Of a stretch of 64,000 bases of DNA, positions 38,424 to 50,457 are shown one piece after another. The notes beneath the pieces were generated by a model. The model saw only the letters and a list, made by a program, of their open reading frames with translations, was not told the DNA's origin and did not search any database. The DNA lies in contig CAXIPT010000004.1 of NCBI GenBank assembly GCA_964030475.1, forward strand, positions 1,260,951 to 1,324,950, in the 5' to 3' direction. This stretch comes from Tethya wilhelma. Taxonomy: Eukaryota > Porifera > Demospongiae > Tethyida > Tethyidae. The stretch's first letter is position 1, and each line of letters begins with the position of its first letter. A program made the translations under genes and the position numbers.

Positions 38424-39160
38424 CACGTGTATGTGTGTGTGCGTGCGTGTGTGTGTGTATGCGCGTGCTGTGCATGTGTGCTGTAAATTTGTCTCTAAGA
38501 GAAAATTTTTTGTGGCTATGATGTCTAGTGAATAGCTGTAGATCTGTAGATCACCGAGATCTGTATACCAGATTTCTTAAGCATCTTTATGTATTATAGA
38601 TTATTATCATGTTAGCATAATAATTATTAGAGCTCTAGATCCATCCATACTCCATCCAGTTTTGTCACTACATGTTGTTTTCTGTTTGACCTATATATCC
38701 CACTATTTACTCAATGACATGCCATTATTCACTCACTATTACTTAGTTAAGTTTCTCAGCAAAGTTATAAATATAGAAGTCCAACACATGATAATTATTA
38801 TACTGTTAATACTGAAGAAAGAATCAGACATAATTAATGCATTACTATAATTATTATAGTGATGGTACAAATTGTTAAAAATTCTACAGCATTATAAAAT
38901 GATCACAAGTTAATACTCAAGACAAAGACAATAACAGGAGGAAAATGTAAACAATAAAAATAAAAGATAACAAAAATCCAGATAAGATTCGGAAAAATAG
39001 ACTTTTATAATGTCAGTTTTCTTTGTAGTTATGATCAATATAACAATAAGTAACAAATTAAATTATTAGTATATATACTACAATAATATTATTGTTTAGT
39101 GGTGAATATAGTTCTTCATTTGTTTGTTGTACATGTTTTAATGCATCATTCAATTTGATC
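36539..39160. other. intergenic spacer with tandem duplication and microsatellite
   Basis: No gene. About 36745-36905 and 36998-37195 are diverged direct copies (ctcatcc.gttt.caccaaaat, ctacaagtttttttg, then gtgagctagatttatt). There is a poly-G run near 37107 and a (GT)n tract at 38376-38420. The 37950-38265 part resembles spacers at 45690-46270 and 51440-52205, which shows that the paralogous gene units were duplicated together with their flanks. Confidence 0.6.
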
Positions 39161-42100
39161 TTAAGGAAGTAGAGGAGTGTATTCATCATCCTCTGACTGA
39201 TAATCTTCAGGAGAAGGGCATTGGTATCCAGATGCCAAGGCAGGCATTTCGACCTTCATTTTTGGATTTTTGATTGGAAGAGTATAAGACAGAGGAACCG
39301 ATGCTGTTAGCGATGGATAGTGGCTCTCTTCTTTAGTAATCAAATCTTGATCAGGTGAATCAGAGTCCGCAGCTAGCGTAATCAAAGTGTTTATTGTGGT
39401 AGGGGTGTTTGGAGAATACTTTTGATTTTGCAGTGGTTGTAAAGTGTCATTTAAGCTACTGTTACTGTTTGATTCGGTCTCAGTAAGCAACACTTTGACT
39501 GATTCAATGTAATGTTGTTCTCTGGGTGTATCAACAGTGTCCAAAGGTTCTGGTAGGGCATTGACTTCAGTCTCATGGTCAGCAATCGACTCCTTATAAG
39601 GATGACATGGAGGAGACAATGTATGATCATCAGTATTAATTTCTCTGTTCACTCCAAAAAACTTGTAAACTTTAAACTTGATCTTTTCAAATATCTCCTT
39701 CTTAACGAAAGCTTTCACATGGTGTACAAGGATAGCTAGAAAAGTAGCAAAGGCAATGCCAGTTGAAATGTAGGCAACAACTGACTGGTTCTTAGCTTCA
39801 TTGATAAACAAGGTGGCAACTGACAATGCAATGAGATTCAGAAGAGAAATGATATCAAGAATATTGTTACGTTTCTTCTTGTGTATAAAGTTACACTTCC
39901 ATTCAGTTATAAAAATCTGAAAAGTAAGAACGGATGTTATCACGATAGCTATGCTGAGAAGATTGACTCGAGGATCTCCAAGAACATTCACAGCTGATAC
40001 AAGATACAAGACAACTCGAACTAAGAATAGCAGTCCAACCCAATAACGATGATCTTTGTGGTAAGGATTGTGATAAGCATCGATGAAAGCAATGAATTTA
40101 CCGTTGCTAATGATCCATCTTAGTGGTCCTCTATTAGGACAGTACACAAGCCACTGCCAAGCAAAGAGTATAAGTGTGAATGCTGTACCAACTATGAGAA
40201 TGAGAAGAGCTGTGATGAAGAGAGGGATATGCTTTGGATTGAGGTATGGGGTGTTAGCATCTGCCAGCCAGACCAGTTCACTCGGACTGGTACTATTGGA
40301 ATACGTAAGTGTTGTAAATTGCAATGCACTAATGATTGTACGAAGGAGCTTTGTATAGGAGAGTAGAATAAGGGTAGCCAGTGTTGCAATTGGGTTCTTT
40401 CCAACAAAGAGCATTGCAAACCTTGTAGAATGGTCACTGATGATGATAATAGCAGCAACCAGTAAAATGACATAAAGTGGAAATGCTAGTTGTAACCAGG
40501 TTTTGACATAGCCATCCATTCCATCAGATAAGCAGGTCTCAAATCCTAAGTCTAGATTGATCCATGCTATGAAGACAGACAATATCTTTGTTTGATCTTG
40601 TGGAAAGAAGATGGCATGATTTGCAGCAAAGATGTTTGCATATAAGATCAAAGCATGAAAAGTTCCTTCAGCTACCACAAAGTTTACTTTGAGAATAAAA
40701 GCAATCAGAGCTACACCGGCTAGAGCAAAGACAATGAACAGTGCAAGCCAGTTGTTAGAACATGGTCTACAGTGTGAACTACCAAGAGAGAGACTGAGAC
40801 CATCCTCACAAGATCCACAGAGCTTTCCTGAGCGATTGAATGCACACAGTTCATTTGCACCATTGACAATATTCAAATTGACTGATACATTTTCGGTTGC
40901 TGGATGGCAGTAGTCAAAAGGACAATGTTTGTGAAGTATGTAGCCTTGGTGATCTGTATCATTTTGATAAGCAAACCAAACATTATTGTCTTTTCTTTGG
41001 ACTGTTTCTGTGTCAATGGAACAGTTGGAAATGTATTCAGGGTATATTATGGGGTCACATTCACAACCTAAACCATTGTCTTCGAACCCAATTGGGCATG
41101 GTGAAAAATTTATAGTGAGATTTGCTATGGATATTCCAGCATCTTTGCATGGCCCATCAGCATAGAGATGAAGCTCCTCAGTGTTATGAGGAGAGAGAAT
41201 ACTGTAGACCAAATCAGTACAACTGCCATCTCCATTAGTCTCTTGAATAGATTGTCCCTCACCAAGTTCTGCTTCTATTGATACATATGCATGTATTTTA
41301 GGCACACCAGTTGTACTGTTCGCTAGAGAGTTGTTGATATGGTCAACTGTAACAAGTGATACTGTAAATGTTTGTCCTTTTCTAATATACTTTGGCTGAG
41401 GATGGTAACTGCAGTTTGGTTTGTTGTCTTTACAGAAACATACACGAACTGGATCTGACGATATCGTTTTATTTGAGTCAACATCATGCACTGTAAGATT
41501 GGTGATGTTGAGAATGTAGGATATACTAGTTATTGAAGGACTGTAGTTTTGAACTGTTTCAGCAATAGGACTCACTCCACACCTGTCCAATAGACCACCA
41601 TAAAGTACATTTCCTGCTACTTTTGCTGAATTGTTAATGAAATATGTGTTGCAAAAATTTATCTTTATTTTGCTGATTAAATCAAAACTAGAATTAATAC
41701 TATATGGTAACAATTCTTGAATAAAACATTCATTTTGGATTGTAGTTTCAGAACTGAATGGTGTGGCATGGCAAGTAGTGGAGGCTGTATCATCAGCCAC
41801 ATACACAGCTCCTCCAAAGTTTGCAGTGTTGCTATTTAGAAGTAATGAGATCCATTCTCTTGAGTTTGAAATGCAACCAGTATCAAAGATATCGGGACAT
41901 TCTACTTTCTGTTTCAACAAATAGATTTTGGCACTTTTCTCTAAGTTTATTCCACCTCCTTTTTGAGCATAGTTACCAATAATGTAAGCTTTGGATCCAT
42001 TAGTCACTTTTATTGTTGAACTAATAGCATAAATGCCTCCACCACTAATGTATGCACTATTTTCTCTAATTGTAATTTGTTTGTTAAAGTTAAGTTCGCT

Positions 42101-44881
42101 CTGGTAGGCATAGATGCCTCCACCAGACTTTAATGCAGTGTTATGAGATATTTTAATGTCTCCATAAACATATAATTTGCTTTCCTTAACTGTAATGGCC
42201 CCACCTCGTGTAGCCCTGTTGTACATGAGGTCCACTCTATCCAATAGGAATATCTCACTTTGAAAAGCATTTATTGCTCCTCCTTCTTCAGATGAATTAG
42301 AGTTCTCGATGGTAGTGTACCCTGTGAATGTCAAGTTACAAGAGTAAAGAACTACAGATCCAACATTGTTTGCAAGTGTGGTATTGCCCAAAAACTGTAA
42401 TGTACTTTGAATGGCATAGATTGTACCTTGGCTAGCCATGTTGTTTTGTATGATAAGCAAACTGTTGCTGTTAAATGTTATAAAAGTAAGGTAAAGTACT
42501 GAACCCATTTTTGCTTTGTTATTAACAAAAATACATCTAACTATTGTCACAGTTGAAAGCAAAACTTCAGAGTTTATAACATGTACTGCACCACCCATTG
42601 CGTCATCTGCAGTCACAGTATTACTGTTGAGTGAAGTATTGACAATAGTTACATTTGGACTTGAATCAACGTATACTGCTCCACCAGCTCCACGCTGATA
42701 CACGATCACAGTGTTGTTGTTGAGTGTGCTGTTGATTATTGTGATATTTGGCCATGATTCAGCAAAAACTGCCCCACCACCTCCATGCTCAACTCCAGTC
42801 GCAATATTATCATTGAGTGTACTTTCCACTATAATGATATTTGGACTTAAATTAACATTTACAGCTCCTCCAATTCCACCATTACCTCCAGTCACAGTGT
42901 TACCGTTAAGCTTGCTGTTGACAATAGTGATATTTGGACTAGAATCAACATTTACTAGTCCACCAGCTAAACCATTGCACATGTTGTAATTGAATGTACT
43001 GTTTACTATCATAATGTTTGGACTTGATGCAACCCACATTGCTCCTCCAGCCCGCCCTTCTCGAGTCAATTTGTTATTGTTGAGTGTGCAATTGACTATA
43101 GTGATATATTGGCTTGAATCAACATACATTGCTCCACCCCCAGTCCCAGTGTCACTGTGGTTATTGAGTATATTGTTGACTATAGTGATATTTGGACTTG
43201 AGTAAACAACAACCGATCCATTCTGATCTCCAGTTGCAGTGTTGTTATTAAGTGTGCTGTAGGCTATAGTGGTATTTAATCTTGAGATAGGAAACAGTGC
43301 CCCAACAGTTCCATACAGACCTGCAGTCACAGTGTTGTTGTTGAGTGTGCTGTTGATTATTGTGATATTTGGACATAATTCAGCAAAAACTGCTCCACCT
43401 TTTCCATACTTAACTCCAGTCACAATATTATCATTGAGTGTACTTTCCACAATAATGATATTTGGACTTAAATAAGCAAACACTGCTCCTCCAATTACAG
43501 TATTACCTCCAGTCACAGTGTTACCGTTAAGCTTGCTGTTGACAATAGTGATATTTGGACTAGACTCAACATACACTGCTCCACCAACTGAACCATTGCA
43601 CATGTTGTAATTGAATGTGCTGTTTACTATCATAATGTTTGGACTTGATGCAACCCACATTGCTCCACCAGCCCGGGGCCGCCCTTCTCGAGTCAATTTG
43701 TTATTGTTGAGTGTGCTGTTGACTATAGTGATATATTGACTTGAATGAACATACATTGCTCCACCCATAGTTGCAGTGTTGTTATTAAGTATACAGTTGA
43801 CTATAGTAATATTTGTACTTGGGTAAACAACAACGGCTCCACCGCATCCACCCTGATCTCCAGTTGCAGTGTTGTTATTAAGTGTGCTGTAGACTATAGT
43901 GATATTTAAACTTGAGATAGCAAACAGTGCTCCACCAGTTCCATACAGACCTGCAGTCACAATGTTGTTGTTGAGTGTGCTGTTGATTATGGTGATATTA
44001 GATCTTGAACCAACATATACTGCTCCACCAAATCCACCTTTATTTCCAGTCACAATGTTATTGTTGAGAAAACTGTTGACTATGGTAATACTAGAACTTG
44101 AGTTGATGTTCACTGCTCCACCATATCCATCCTCTCCCATCACGCTATTACCTTCTAAAGTACTGTTAATCAAGACGATTTTTGAGCATTCATCAATAAA
44201 TATTGCCCCACCTTGTGCATTCTGACCATTGTTGTTACTGAGTGTACTATTAACTATAATGATACTTTGACTTAAATATGCACTTAGTGCTCCACCACCA
44301 TCAATTTGATCTCCAGTTGCAGTGTTGTTTTGAAATATACTATTTGAAATGGTAGTAAGTTTACTGTTGAAAATAAGAATGGCCCCATTGAAGAAATAGA
44401 AAACACATTTAGCAATGTTAGCAATTGATACATTCACAAGAATCAGTCCAGTTCCATTACCTTCCTGACCATTAAAACTGCAATTGTTTATTGTAAACTC
44501 TTTGATCTTATTGACTTCATTATTCACACACCCAAATACTGCTAACCTTCTTATGCCAATAGTATCAATAGACTCAAAACCAAACCTAGCAAACTGATAA
44601 CATGTGATAGAAGTATCGGGGTAAGAGGTTGTGTTACTAGATGAAAGGGTAAAAAATGTGATATTTTGAACAATCAGTTCTGAATCAAGGCTGTGGTTCC
44701 CTGGTAGAAGGATAAGAGTGGTGTTGGAGGCAAAGTAGTTGCTGGATTTGTTAGCATACTGAGAGAGAGTGAAGCAAGGCACACCTTCTTCAGGACATGG
44801 GGTGTTTGATGATGGTGTGACATAGTAGGTCTCAGCAGATGTGAGCACCAATAATGCAAAAAATGAAATCGCTCTATTCAT
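39161..44881 (-). CDS. beta-helix (Pmp-like) repeat surface protein with multi-pass membrane module, copy 2
   Basis: Intact single exon, 1906 aa. Signal peptide MNRAISFFALLVLTSA, a conserved N-terminal domain with CPEEGVPCFTLSQYANKSS, then about 20 coils (GGAVYVDSSPNITIVNSTLN type) to about residue 800, degenerate coils, a Cys-rich region with GKLCGSCEDGLSLSLGSS, 8-10 membrane segments (about 1375-1720) and a cytoplasmic tail with ETEVNALPEPLDT, ending SEDDEYTPLLP. The membrane module is more conserved with copy 1 than the repeats are. Orientation is opposite to copy 1. Function is unknown; a cell-surface receptor or channel-like role is inferred from topology only. Confidence 0.9.
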   Translation of the reverse strand: MNRAISFFALLVLTSAETYYVTPSSNTPCPEEGVPCFTLSQYANKSSNYFASNTTLILLPGNHSLDSELIVQNITFFTLSSSNTTSYPDTSITCYQFARFGFESIDTIGIRRLAVFGCVNNEVNKIKEFTINNCSFNGQEGNGTGLILVNVSIANIAKCVFYFFNGAILIFNSKLTTISNSIFQNNTATGDQIDGGGALSAYLSQSIIIVNSTLSNNNGQNAQGGAIFIDECSKIVLINSTLEGNSVMGEDGYGGAVNINSSSSITIVNSFLNNNIVTGNKGGFGGAVYVGSRSNITIINSTLNNNIVTAGLYGTGGALFAISSLNITIVYSTLNNNTATGDQGGCGGAVVVYPSTNITIVNCILNNNTATMGGAMYVHSSQYITIVNSTLNNNKLTREGRPRAGGAMWVASSPNIMIVNSTFNYNMCNGSVGGAVYVESSPNITIVNSKLNGNTVTGGNTVIGGAVFAYLSPNIIIVESTLNDNIVTGVKYGKGGAVFAELCPNITIINSTLNNNTVTAGLYGTVGALFPISRLNTTIAYSTLNNNTATGDQNGSVVVYSSPNITIVNNILNNHSDTGTGGGAMYVDSSQYITIVNCTLNNNKLTREGRAGGAMWVASSPNIMIVNSTFNYNMCNGLAGGLVNVDSSPNITIVNSKLNGNTVTGGNGGIGGAVNVNLSPNIIIVESTLNDNIATGVEHGGGGAVFAESWPNITIINSTLNNNTVIVYQRGAGGAVYVDSSPNVTIVNTSLNSNTVTADDAMGGAVHVINSEVLLSTVTIVRCIFVNNKAKMGSVLYLTFITFNSNSLLIIQNNMASQGTIYAIQSTLQFLGNTTLANNVGSVVLYSCNLTFTGYTTIENSNSSEEGGAINAFQSEIFLLDRVDLMYNRATRGGAITVKESKLYVYGDIKISHNTALKSGGGIYAYQSELNFNKQITIRENSAYISGGGIYAISSTIKVTNGSKAYIIGNYAQKGGGINLEKSAKIYLLKQKVECPDIFDTGCISNSREWISLLLNSNTANFGGAVYVADDTASTTCHATPFSSETTIQNECFIQELLPYSINSSFDLISKIKINFCNTYFINNSAKVAGNVLYGGLLDRCGVSPIAETVQNYSPSITSISYILNITNLTVHDVDSNKTISSDPVRVCFCKDNKPNCSYHPQPKYIRKGQTFTVSLVTVDHINNSLANSTTGVPKIHAYVSIEAELGEGQSIQETNGDGSCTDLVYSILSPHNTEELHLYADGPCKDAGISIANLTINFSPCPIGFEDNGLGCECDPIIYPEYISNCSIDTETVQRKDNNVWFAYQNDTDHQGYILHKHCPFDYCHPATENVSVNLNIVNGANELCAFNRSGKLCGSCEDGLSLSLGSSHCRPCSNNWLALFIVFALAGVALIAFILKVNFVVAEGTFHALILYANIFAANHAIFFPQDQTKILSVFIAWINLDLGFETCLSDGMDGYVKTWLQLAFPLYVILLVAAIIIISDHSTRFAMLFVGKNPIATLATLILLSYTKLLRTIISALQFTTLTYSNSTSPSELVWLADANTPYLNPKHIPLFITALLILIVGTAFTLILFAWQWLVYCPNRGPLRWIISNGKFIAFIDAYHNPYHKDHRYWVGLLFLVRVVLYLVSAVNVLGDPRVNLLSIAIVITSVLTFQIFITEWKCNFIHKKKRNNILDIISLLNLIALSVATLFINEAKNQSVVAYISTGIAFATFLAILVHHVKAFVKKEIFEKIKFKVYKFFGVNREINTDDHTLSPPCHPYKESIADHETEVNALPEPLDTVDTPREQHYIESVKVLLTETESNSNSSLNDTLQPLQNQKYSPNTPTTINTLITLAADSDSPDQDLITKEESHYPSLTASVPLSYTLPIKNPKMKVEMPALASGYQCPSPEDYQSEDDEYTPLLP
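42680..43945 (-). repeat. two tandem copies of a roughly 630-bp coding block in copy 2
   Basis: About 43315-43945 and 42685-43315 repeat the same succession of seven coils (TAGLYGT, STLNNNTATGDQ, SSQYITIVN, NNKLTREGR, ASSPNIMIVNSTFNYNMCNG, KLNGNTVTGGN, ESTLNDNI.TGV). This is a higher-order duplication of about 210 residues on top of the single-coil periodicity. Confidence 0.85.
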
Positions 44882-46306
44882 TGAAGCCTAACTTAAAGGC
44901 TTTTCAAGCATCCACATGCAGTATGGCACTCAGTGATCAATTATATCCTTTGAAGACTAATTATTCAGTACTGTTATATCTTGTTTGGTAGGTTAAGCTA
45001 TCTGTAATGTATATAAAATTGAAATCATGCATAATGTTGTATTAAACAAAAATTATATGAATAGATGTTTGCAACCCAAGCTGACCTACATTTAAAAATT
45101 ATGTACCGTATGGCGGAAAAGTTTCACGGGGTTTAACTTTCGCATTTTTTTGCGAATCACGCTCCATCCATGAAAGTTTTTATCCACGAAAAATTTTGTT
45201 TAATGTGTATATATGTATATGCTCACACATGCCGCAGGAGTTAAACCGCAAAATTGTTTGACTTGAGATATCCACGAGAATCTGACACCACGAAACTTTC
45301 CCACTATACAGTATTCACCATTATAAAAATTATACTATATAAAGTTTTACCAAAGTCTATACCAGTTGGACTTTCATCGGCCTTTAATTTGAATTTTCAC
45401 TCTCACACATTATACAATCAGAATATTAATTGACTTTATTATTATTAAAGTTTTATCCCACCTTTCTATGTCCCTAGCTTTCCTGAGTTTCATCTGACTG
45501 TATTCCCTGTGAAAGACTATTAGTAATTAGCTGTTATACTATCACATGAATAGCTTGCTGCATGAGATCTGAAACCTTCAGTGAAGTATGAATGAATCAA
45601 TCTCTTATAAAGAGATCGTAAGTACTAAAATGACTATGGTAAGAAATAGTCTGAAATACATTATTAATGCAATTTTTAATTACAATTCCAATGTCTCTCC
45701 CACATGTTAGTTTTTGTGTAGCTAAAATTCCCCTGTCACCACCATTGTACAATCATGACTTTGTGTATAATCTGACCTCTTTTTGCAATCTGGACAATGT
45801 CGTGGATTGATGCATACTATAATTAACTTAATTGATTTTGCACTGTAATTTATTATACGCATTTTGCAAAACACACTCAATCTTAACTATTATGTGACCA
45901 TACATAATTATTGACATGCACCTTATAGTATCAATCTATGGGTCTCTTTCTTAATAATCTCTGAAGAAATAATTATTGTTACCAATTCACTTTAGAACAG
46001 TATTTTGTATAGTCCCTTAATGTATAGCTAAATGCCATGGAAGGAAGTACAATGATGTCATTTTTCTTGTTAACTATGCCTACTACATTCCGCAATGCTC
46101 CTCCTACAAGTTTTTTAACATAATGTCTCTCCCACAAACTAACATAGCTATTAGAGAATGTTTTCCTCTTCTGCAACCCACTCATTTGTAATCTGATCTG
46201 AAGTGTTACTCTTACTATAAAGCAGGAAATTTTTGTAGGAGAAACTTCCCTTACTCTTTGTGTCTCACACAACTATGCATATATCGTACGGTATGGTAGT
46301 ACGTAT
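44882..46306. other. intergenic spacer between copies 2 and 3
   Basis: Contains the MITE at 45104-45313 and spacer sequence shared with 51170-52205 (for example atagcttg.tg, tctctcccacatg.aagtttt). No gene was seen. Confidence 0.55.
45104..45313. mobile_element. 210-bp MITE with inverted termini
   Basis: The left end taccgtatggcggaaaagtt and the reverse complement of the right end (tactgtatagtgggaaagtt) are near-identical and continue into TTTC(A/G)YGG. The interior has two further complementary stretches (ccacgaaaaattttg, ccgcaaaattg). TA ends suggest a Tc1/mariner-type target. It is non-coding. Confidence 0.75.
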
Positions 46307-46596
46307 AGTAGGAATGGGCCAAATGTCCCATAGACACAATATATACAAAAAATTTTATGATCACAAAAATCTAACAGAACAAAATTTAGTCTTCAAACTT
46401 GCTCAGAGGCTCTCACTGATAGATTACCAATTGTATGCAAAACCTAAAACTATTCAAGTACAGATCATTCTTTGAACCATTAATTATGACAATTAGCTAT
46501 GAGGGATAAAAAATGAAAATGAAGTAGTCATGTGCCGAAATTGAGACAGGCCTTGTTCCAATACTTTTTTGCTGCACTGCCCATTCCTACACTTTT
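46307..46596. mobile_element. short inverted-repeat element that truncates copy 3
   Basis: The ends gtaggaatgggc (about 46308) and gcccattcctac (about 46595) are perfect 12-bp inverted repeats. The right arm (gtagtcatgtgccgaaattg...gacaggccttgttccaatac) recurs at 63377-63460 and 63642-63722, which confirms a dispersed element. It replaces the 3' part of the beta-helix gene and supplies the last 21 codons of its reading frame. Confidence 0.8.
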
Positions 46597-49500
46597 TTTA
46601 CTATTTAAAATAATAGACAATATCTTTGTGTTGTCATTTGGAAAAAATATGGCACGATTTGCAGCAAAGATGTTGGCATATAAGATCAAGGCATTTAAAG
46701 TTCCTTCAGCTACCACAAAGTTGACTTTTAGAATAAAAGCAATCAGTGCTATACCAGCTAGAGCAAAAGCAATGAACAGTGCAAACCAGTTATTAGAACA
46801 TGGTCTACAACGTGAACTACCAAGAGAGAGACTGAGACCATTCTCACAAGATCCACAGAGTTTTCCTGAGCGATTGAACATGCACAATTTATTGGCACCA
46901 TTCTCAATATTCAAATTGACTGATACATTTTCAGTTGGTGGATGGCAGTAGTCAAAAGGACAGTATGTGTGAAGAATGTAGCCCTGGTGATCTGTGTCAT
47001 TCTTTGACAGATAAGTAAACCAGACATTGTCTTTTCTTTGAACTGTTTCTGACTCAATTGAACAGTTGGAAATGTACTCAGGATAAATTATAGGGTCACA
47101 TTCACAATGTAAACCATTGTCTTTAAATCCGATTGGACATGGTGCAATATTCACAGTGAGATTTGTTATGGATATTCCAGCATCTTTACAAGGGCCTTCA
47201 GCATAGAGATGAAGCTCCTCAGTGTTGTGAGGAGAGAGAATACTGTATACCAAATCAGTACAACTACCATCTCCATTAGTGTCTTGAATAGATTGTCCCT
47301 CACCAAGTTCTGCTTCTACTGATACGTATGCATGTATAGTAGGCACACCAGTAGTACTGATTGCTATTGAATTGTTGATTTGGTCAACTGCAACAAGTGA
47401 CACTGTAAATGTTTGTCCTTTTCTAACATACTTTGGCTGAGGATGGTAACTGCAGTCTGGTTGGTTGTCTTTACAGAAACAGACTCGAACTGGATCAGAT
47501 GATATCGTTAGATTTGAGTCAAAATCTTGCACTTTTAGATTTGTGATGTTGAGAATGTAGGAAATGCTGCTTATTGAAGGACTAGTAAGCACATAGGTTT
47601 GAAGTGTTTCAGCGATAGGACTTATTCCACATCTGTCCAGTAAACCACCATAGAGTGCATCTCCTATTTTTGTTGCTAAATTGCCAGTGAAATATGTATT
47701 GCAATAATTGATGTCTAAATCTGATATATTTTTGGAATGAATTAGTAGTTGGAAACTATCAATAAAATTATATGGTAAGAGTTCTTGAATAAAGCATTCA
47801 TTGTGGATTGTGCTATGTATACTACTACTGAATGGTGTTGCATAACAAGTTATAGATGCTGTATTATCAGCCACATACACAGCTCCTCCATAACTAGCTG
47901 TATTGTTAATAAAATGTAATGATATCCATTCTGTTGAGTTTGAAATGCAAAAAGAATCATCCAAACATTCTACCTTCTGTTTTAGCAAATAGATTTTAGC
48001 ACTTCCCTCTAAACTCATTCCACCTCCGATCTTAGCATAATTACCCGTAATATAAGTTTGAGATCCATTGTTTAGTTTCATTGTTGAACTGACAGCATAA
48101 ATCCCTCCACCACTGACATTTGCACTATTTTCTATAATTGTAATTTGTTTATAAAAGTTCAGTTCACTCTGGTAGGCATAGATGCCACCACCAGACTCTG
48201 ATGCCGTGTTATGAGATACTGTAATTTTTCCATAAATGTAAAGTTTACTTTCTATAGCTGCAATGGCTCCACCCCGCATAGCTTTGTTGTACATGAGGTT
48301 TATTCTATCCAATAGGAATATGGTACTTTGAAAAGCATTTATAGCTCCTCCTTCTTCATTCATATTAGAGTTCAAAATGTTTGTATACCCTGTAAACGTT
48401 GCATTGCAAGAGTGAAGGACTACAGATCCAACGTTGTTTAAGAATGTGGTATCACCCAAAAATCGTAATGTACTTTGAATGGCATATATCGTGCCTTGGC
48501 TAAGGATCATGTTATTTTTCATAATGAGCAAGTTGTTACCGTCAAATGCTATGAAAACAAAGCAAAATACTGAGCCTTTGTTTGCATTGTTATTACTGAA
48601 ACTACAGTTAACAATTGACACATTTGAAAGTAGGGTCTTAGCATTCGAAGAATACACAGCACCACCTTTTCCACCATCACCTGTTACAGTATTGCTATTG
48701 AGTCTGCTATTGACAACTGCAAGACTTGAGCCTGAGGTGTACACTGCTCCACCACCTGATCCATCCAGATCTCCAATCACAGTATTGTTGTTGAGTGTAC
48801 TATAGAGTATGGTAATATTTGTGCTAAAGTAAACATGGACTGCACCACCACTTCCAGACCTAGTTACAGTGTTGTTATTAAGTGTACTATTGAGTAATGT
48901 GATGTTTGGACTTGAATGAAAATACATTGCTCCACCTTGCCCACCCAACAAATATCCGCTCGCAATGTTATTGTTGAGTGTAGTATTGACTATGGTTATA
49001 TTTGGACTTAGGTATGCATTTACTGCTCCACCACACCCATAGTGAATGACAGCCACAGTGTTGCTATTGAGTATACTGTTTACTATAGTGATATTTGGAC
49101 TTTTAGTAGCACATACTGCACCACCTCCTCCTTCCTGGCCTTTAGTGGCAGTATTGTGGTTGAATGTACTATTGACTATAGTAATATTGTAACTTGAGAC
49201 AGCATACACTGCTCCACCAATTCCACCCTGATTTCCACTCACATTGTTGTTGTTGAGTGTACAATTGACAAAAGTGATATATGGATTAAGTTGAGCAAAC
49301 ACTGCTCCACCAGATCCGAATATATTTCCATTCACATTGTTATTGTTGAGTGTAGTATTTACTATAGTGATGCCTAGGCAACGCCAAGCATGCACTGCTC
49401 CACCTCCTGCAGTAGTTACATCTCCTGTCACAGTATTGCTGCTAAGTGTACTATTGACTATAGTGATACTCGGACTTGAGTAAGCAGCTACTGCTCCACC

Positions 49501-50457
49501 GTATCCTGCCTGATCTTCAGTCACAGAGTTGCTGTTCAGTGTGCTATTAACTATAGTGATAATAGGACTTGAGTAAGCATACACAGCTCCACCAAATCCA
49601 TGAAAATCTCCAGTTGCAGTGTTGTTGTTGAGTATACTATTGATTATAGTGATATTTGGACTGGAGTAAGCAGCCAATGCTCCACCAGCACCTTTACCAT
49701 CTCCAGCAACATTGTTATTGTTTAGAATACTATTGAATATTGTGATATTAGGACTGTAAACAAGATACACTGCTCCGCCATATCCATTCTGCCCTTCACT
49801 AGCAGTGTAACAATTATTTTTGAGAGTACTATTAATTATAATAATATTAGGACTTGAATAAGCAAATAATGCTCCACCGCCAACCTGATCTTCAGTGTTG
49901 TTTTGAAATTTACTATTTGAAAAGATAGTACTCTGTGTACAGTTGAAAAGACTAACTGCTCCATGTAGAAAAAAAGTAAAAGTGCTTTCTGCAATAGTAG
50001 CAGTCAACACATTAACAAGATTCAGTCCTGTTCCATTATATCCCTGACCATCAAGTCTACAATTGACCATTGTAAACTCTCTAATCCTTTTGGCTTCATT
50101 ATTCACACACCCAAGAAGTGCTAATCTTCTTATGCCAACAACATTGATAAACTTGAAATCAAACCTAGCAGACTGATAGCAAGTGATTGAAGTATCACTA
50201 TGAGAGGTTGTGTTAGAGAAAATAGACAAAAATGAGATGTTTTGGATAGCTAACTCTAAATCAAGGCTGTGGTTCCCAGGTAGAAGGATAAAAGTGGTGT
50301 TGGAGGCAAAGTAGTTGCTGGATTTGTTAGCATACTGGGAAAGAGTGAAGCAAGGCACATCTTCGTCAGGACATGGGGTGTTTGATGATGGTGTCACATA
50401 GTAGGTCTCAGCAGATGTGAGCACCAACAAAGCAAAAAATGAAATCGCTCTACTCAT
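46528..50457 (-). pseudogene. beta-helix repeat protein copy 3, membrane module truncated by a mobile element
   Basis: The frame is open for 1309 aa from a good signal peptide (MSRAISFFALLVLTSA) through about 15 coils, the degenerate coils and the Cys-rich region (GKLCGSCENGLSLSLGSSRC). It also covers the first membrane segments, to KILSI. There the sequence leaves the family and reads 21 residues of mobile element (SVGMGSAAKKYWNKACLNFG) to a stop. About 590 C-terminal residues, including most of the membrane module and the DDEYTPLLP tail, are gone and not found downstream. The open upstream frame implies a recent event. The product could still be made as a protein with one to two membrane segments, so 'pseudogene' is a judgement. 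Confidence 0.8.

Noticed and set aside
46532..46951. Plus-strand open frames opposite the Cys-rich and membrane region (also 40083-40913, 54488-54938)
   Set aside because: They are shadows of the conserved minus-strand coding sequence and recur in the same register in each paralogue.
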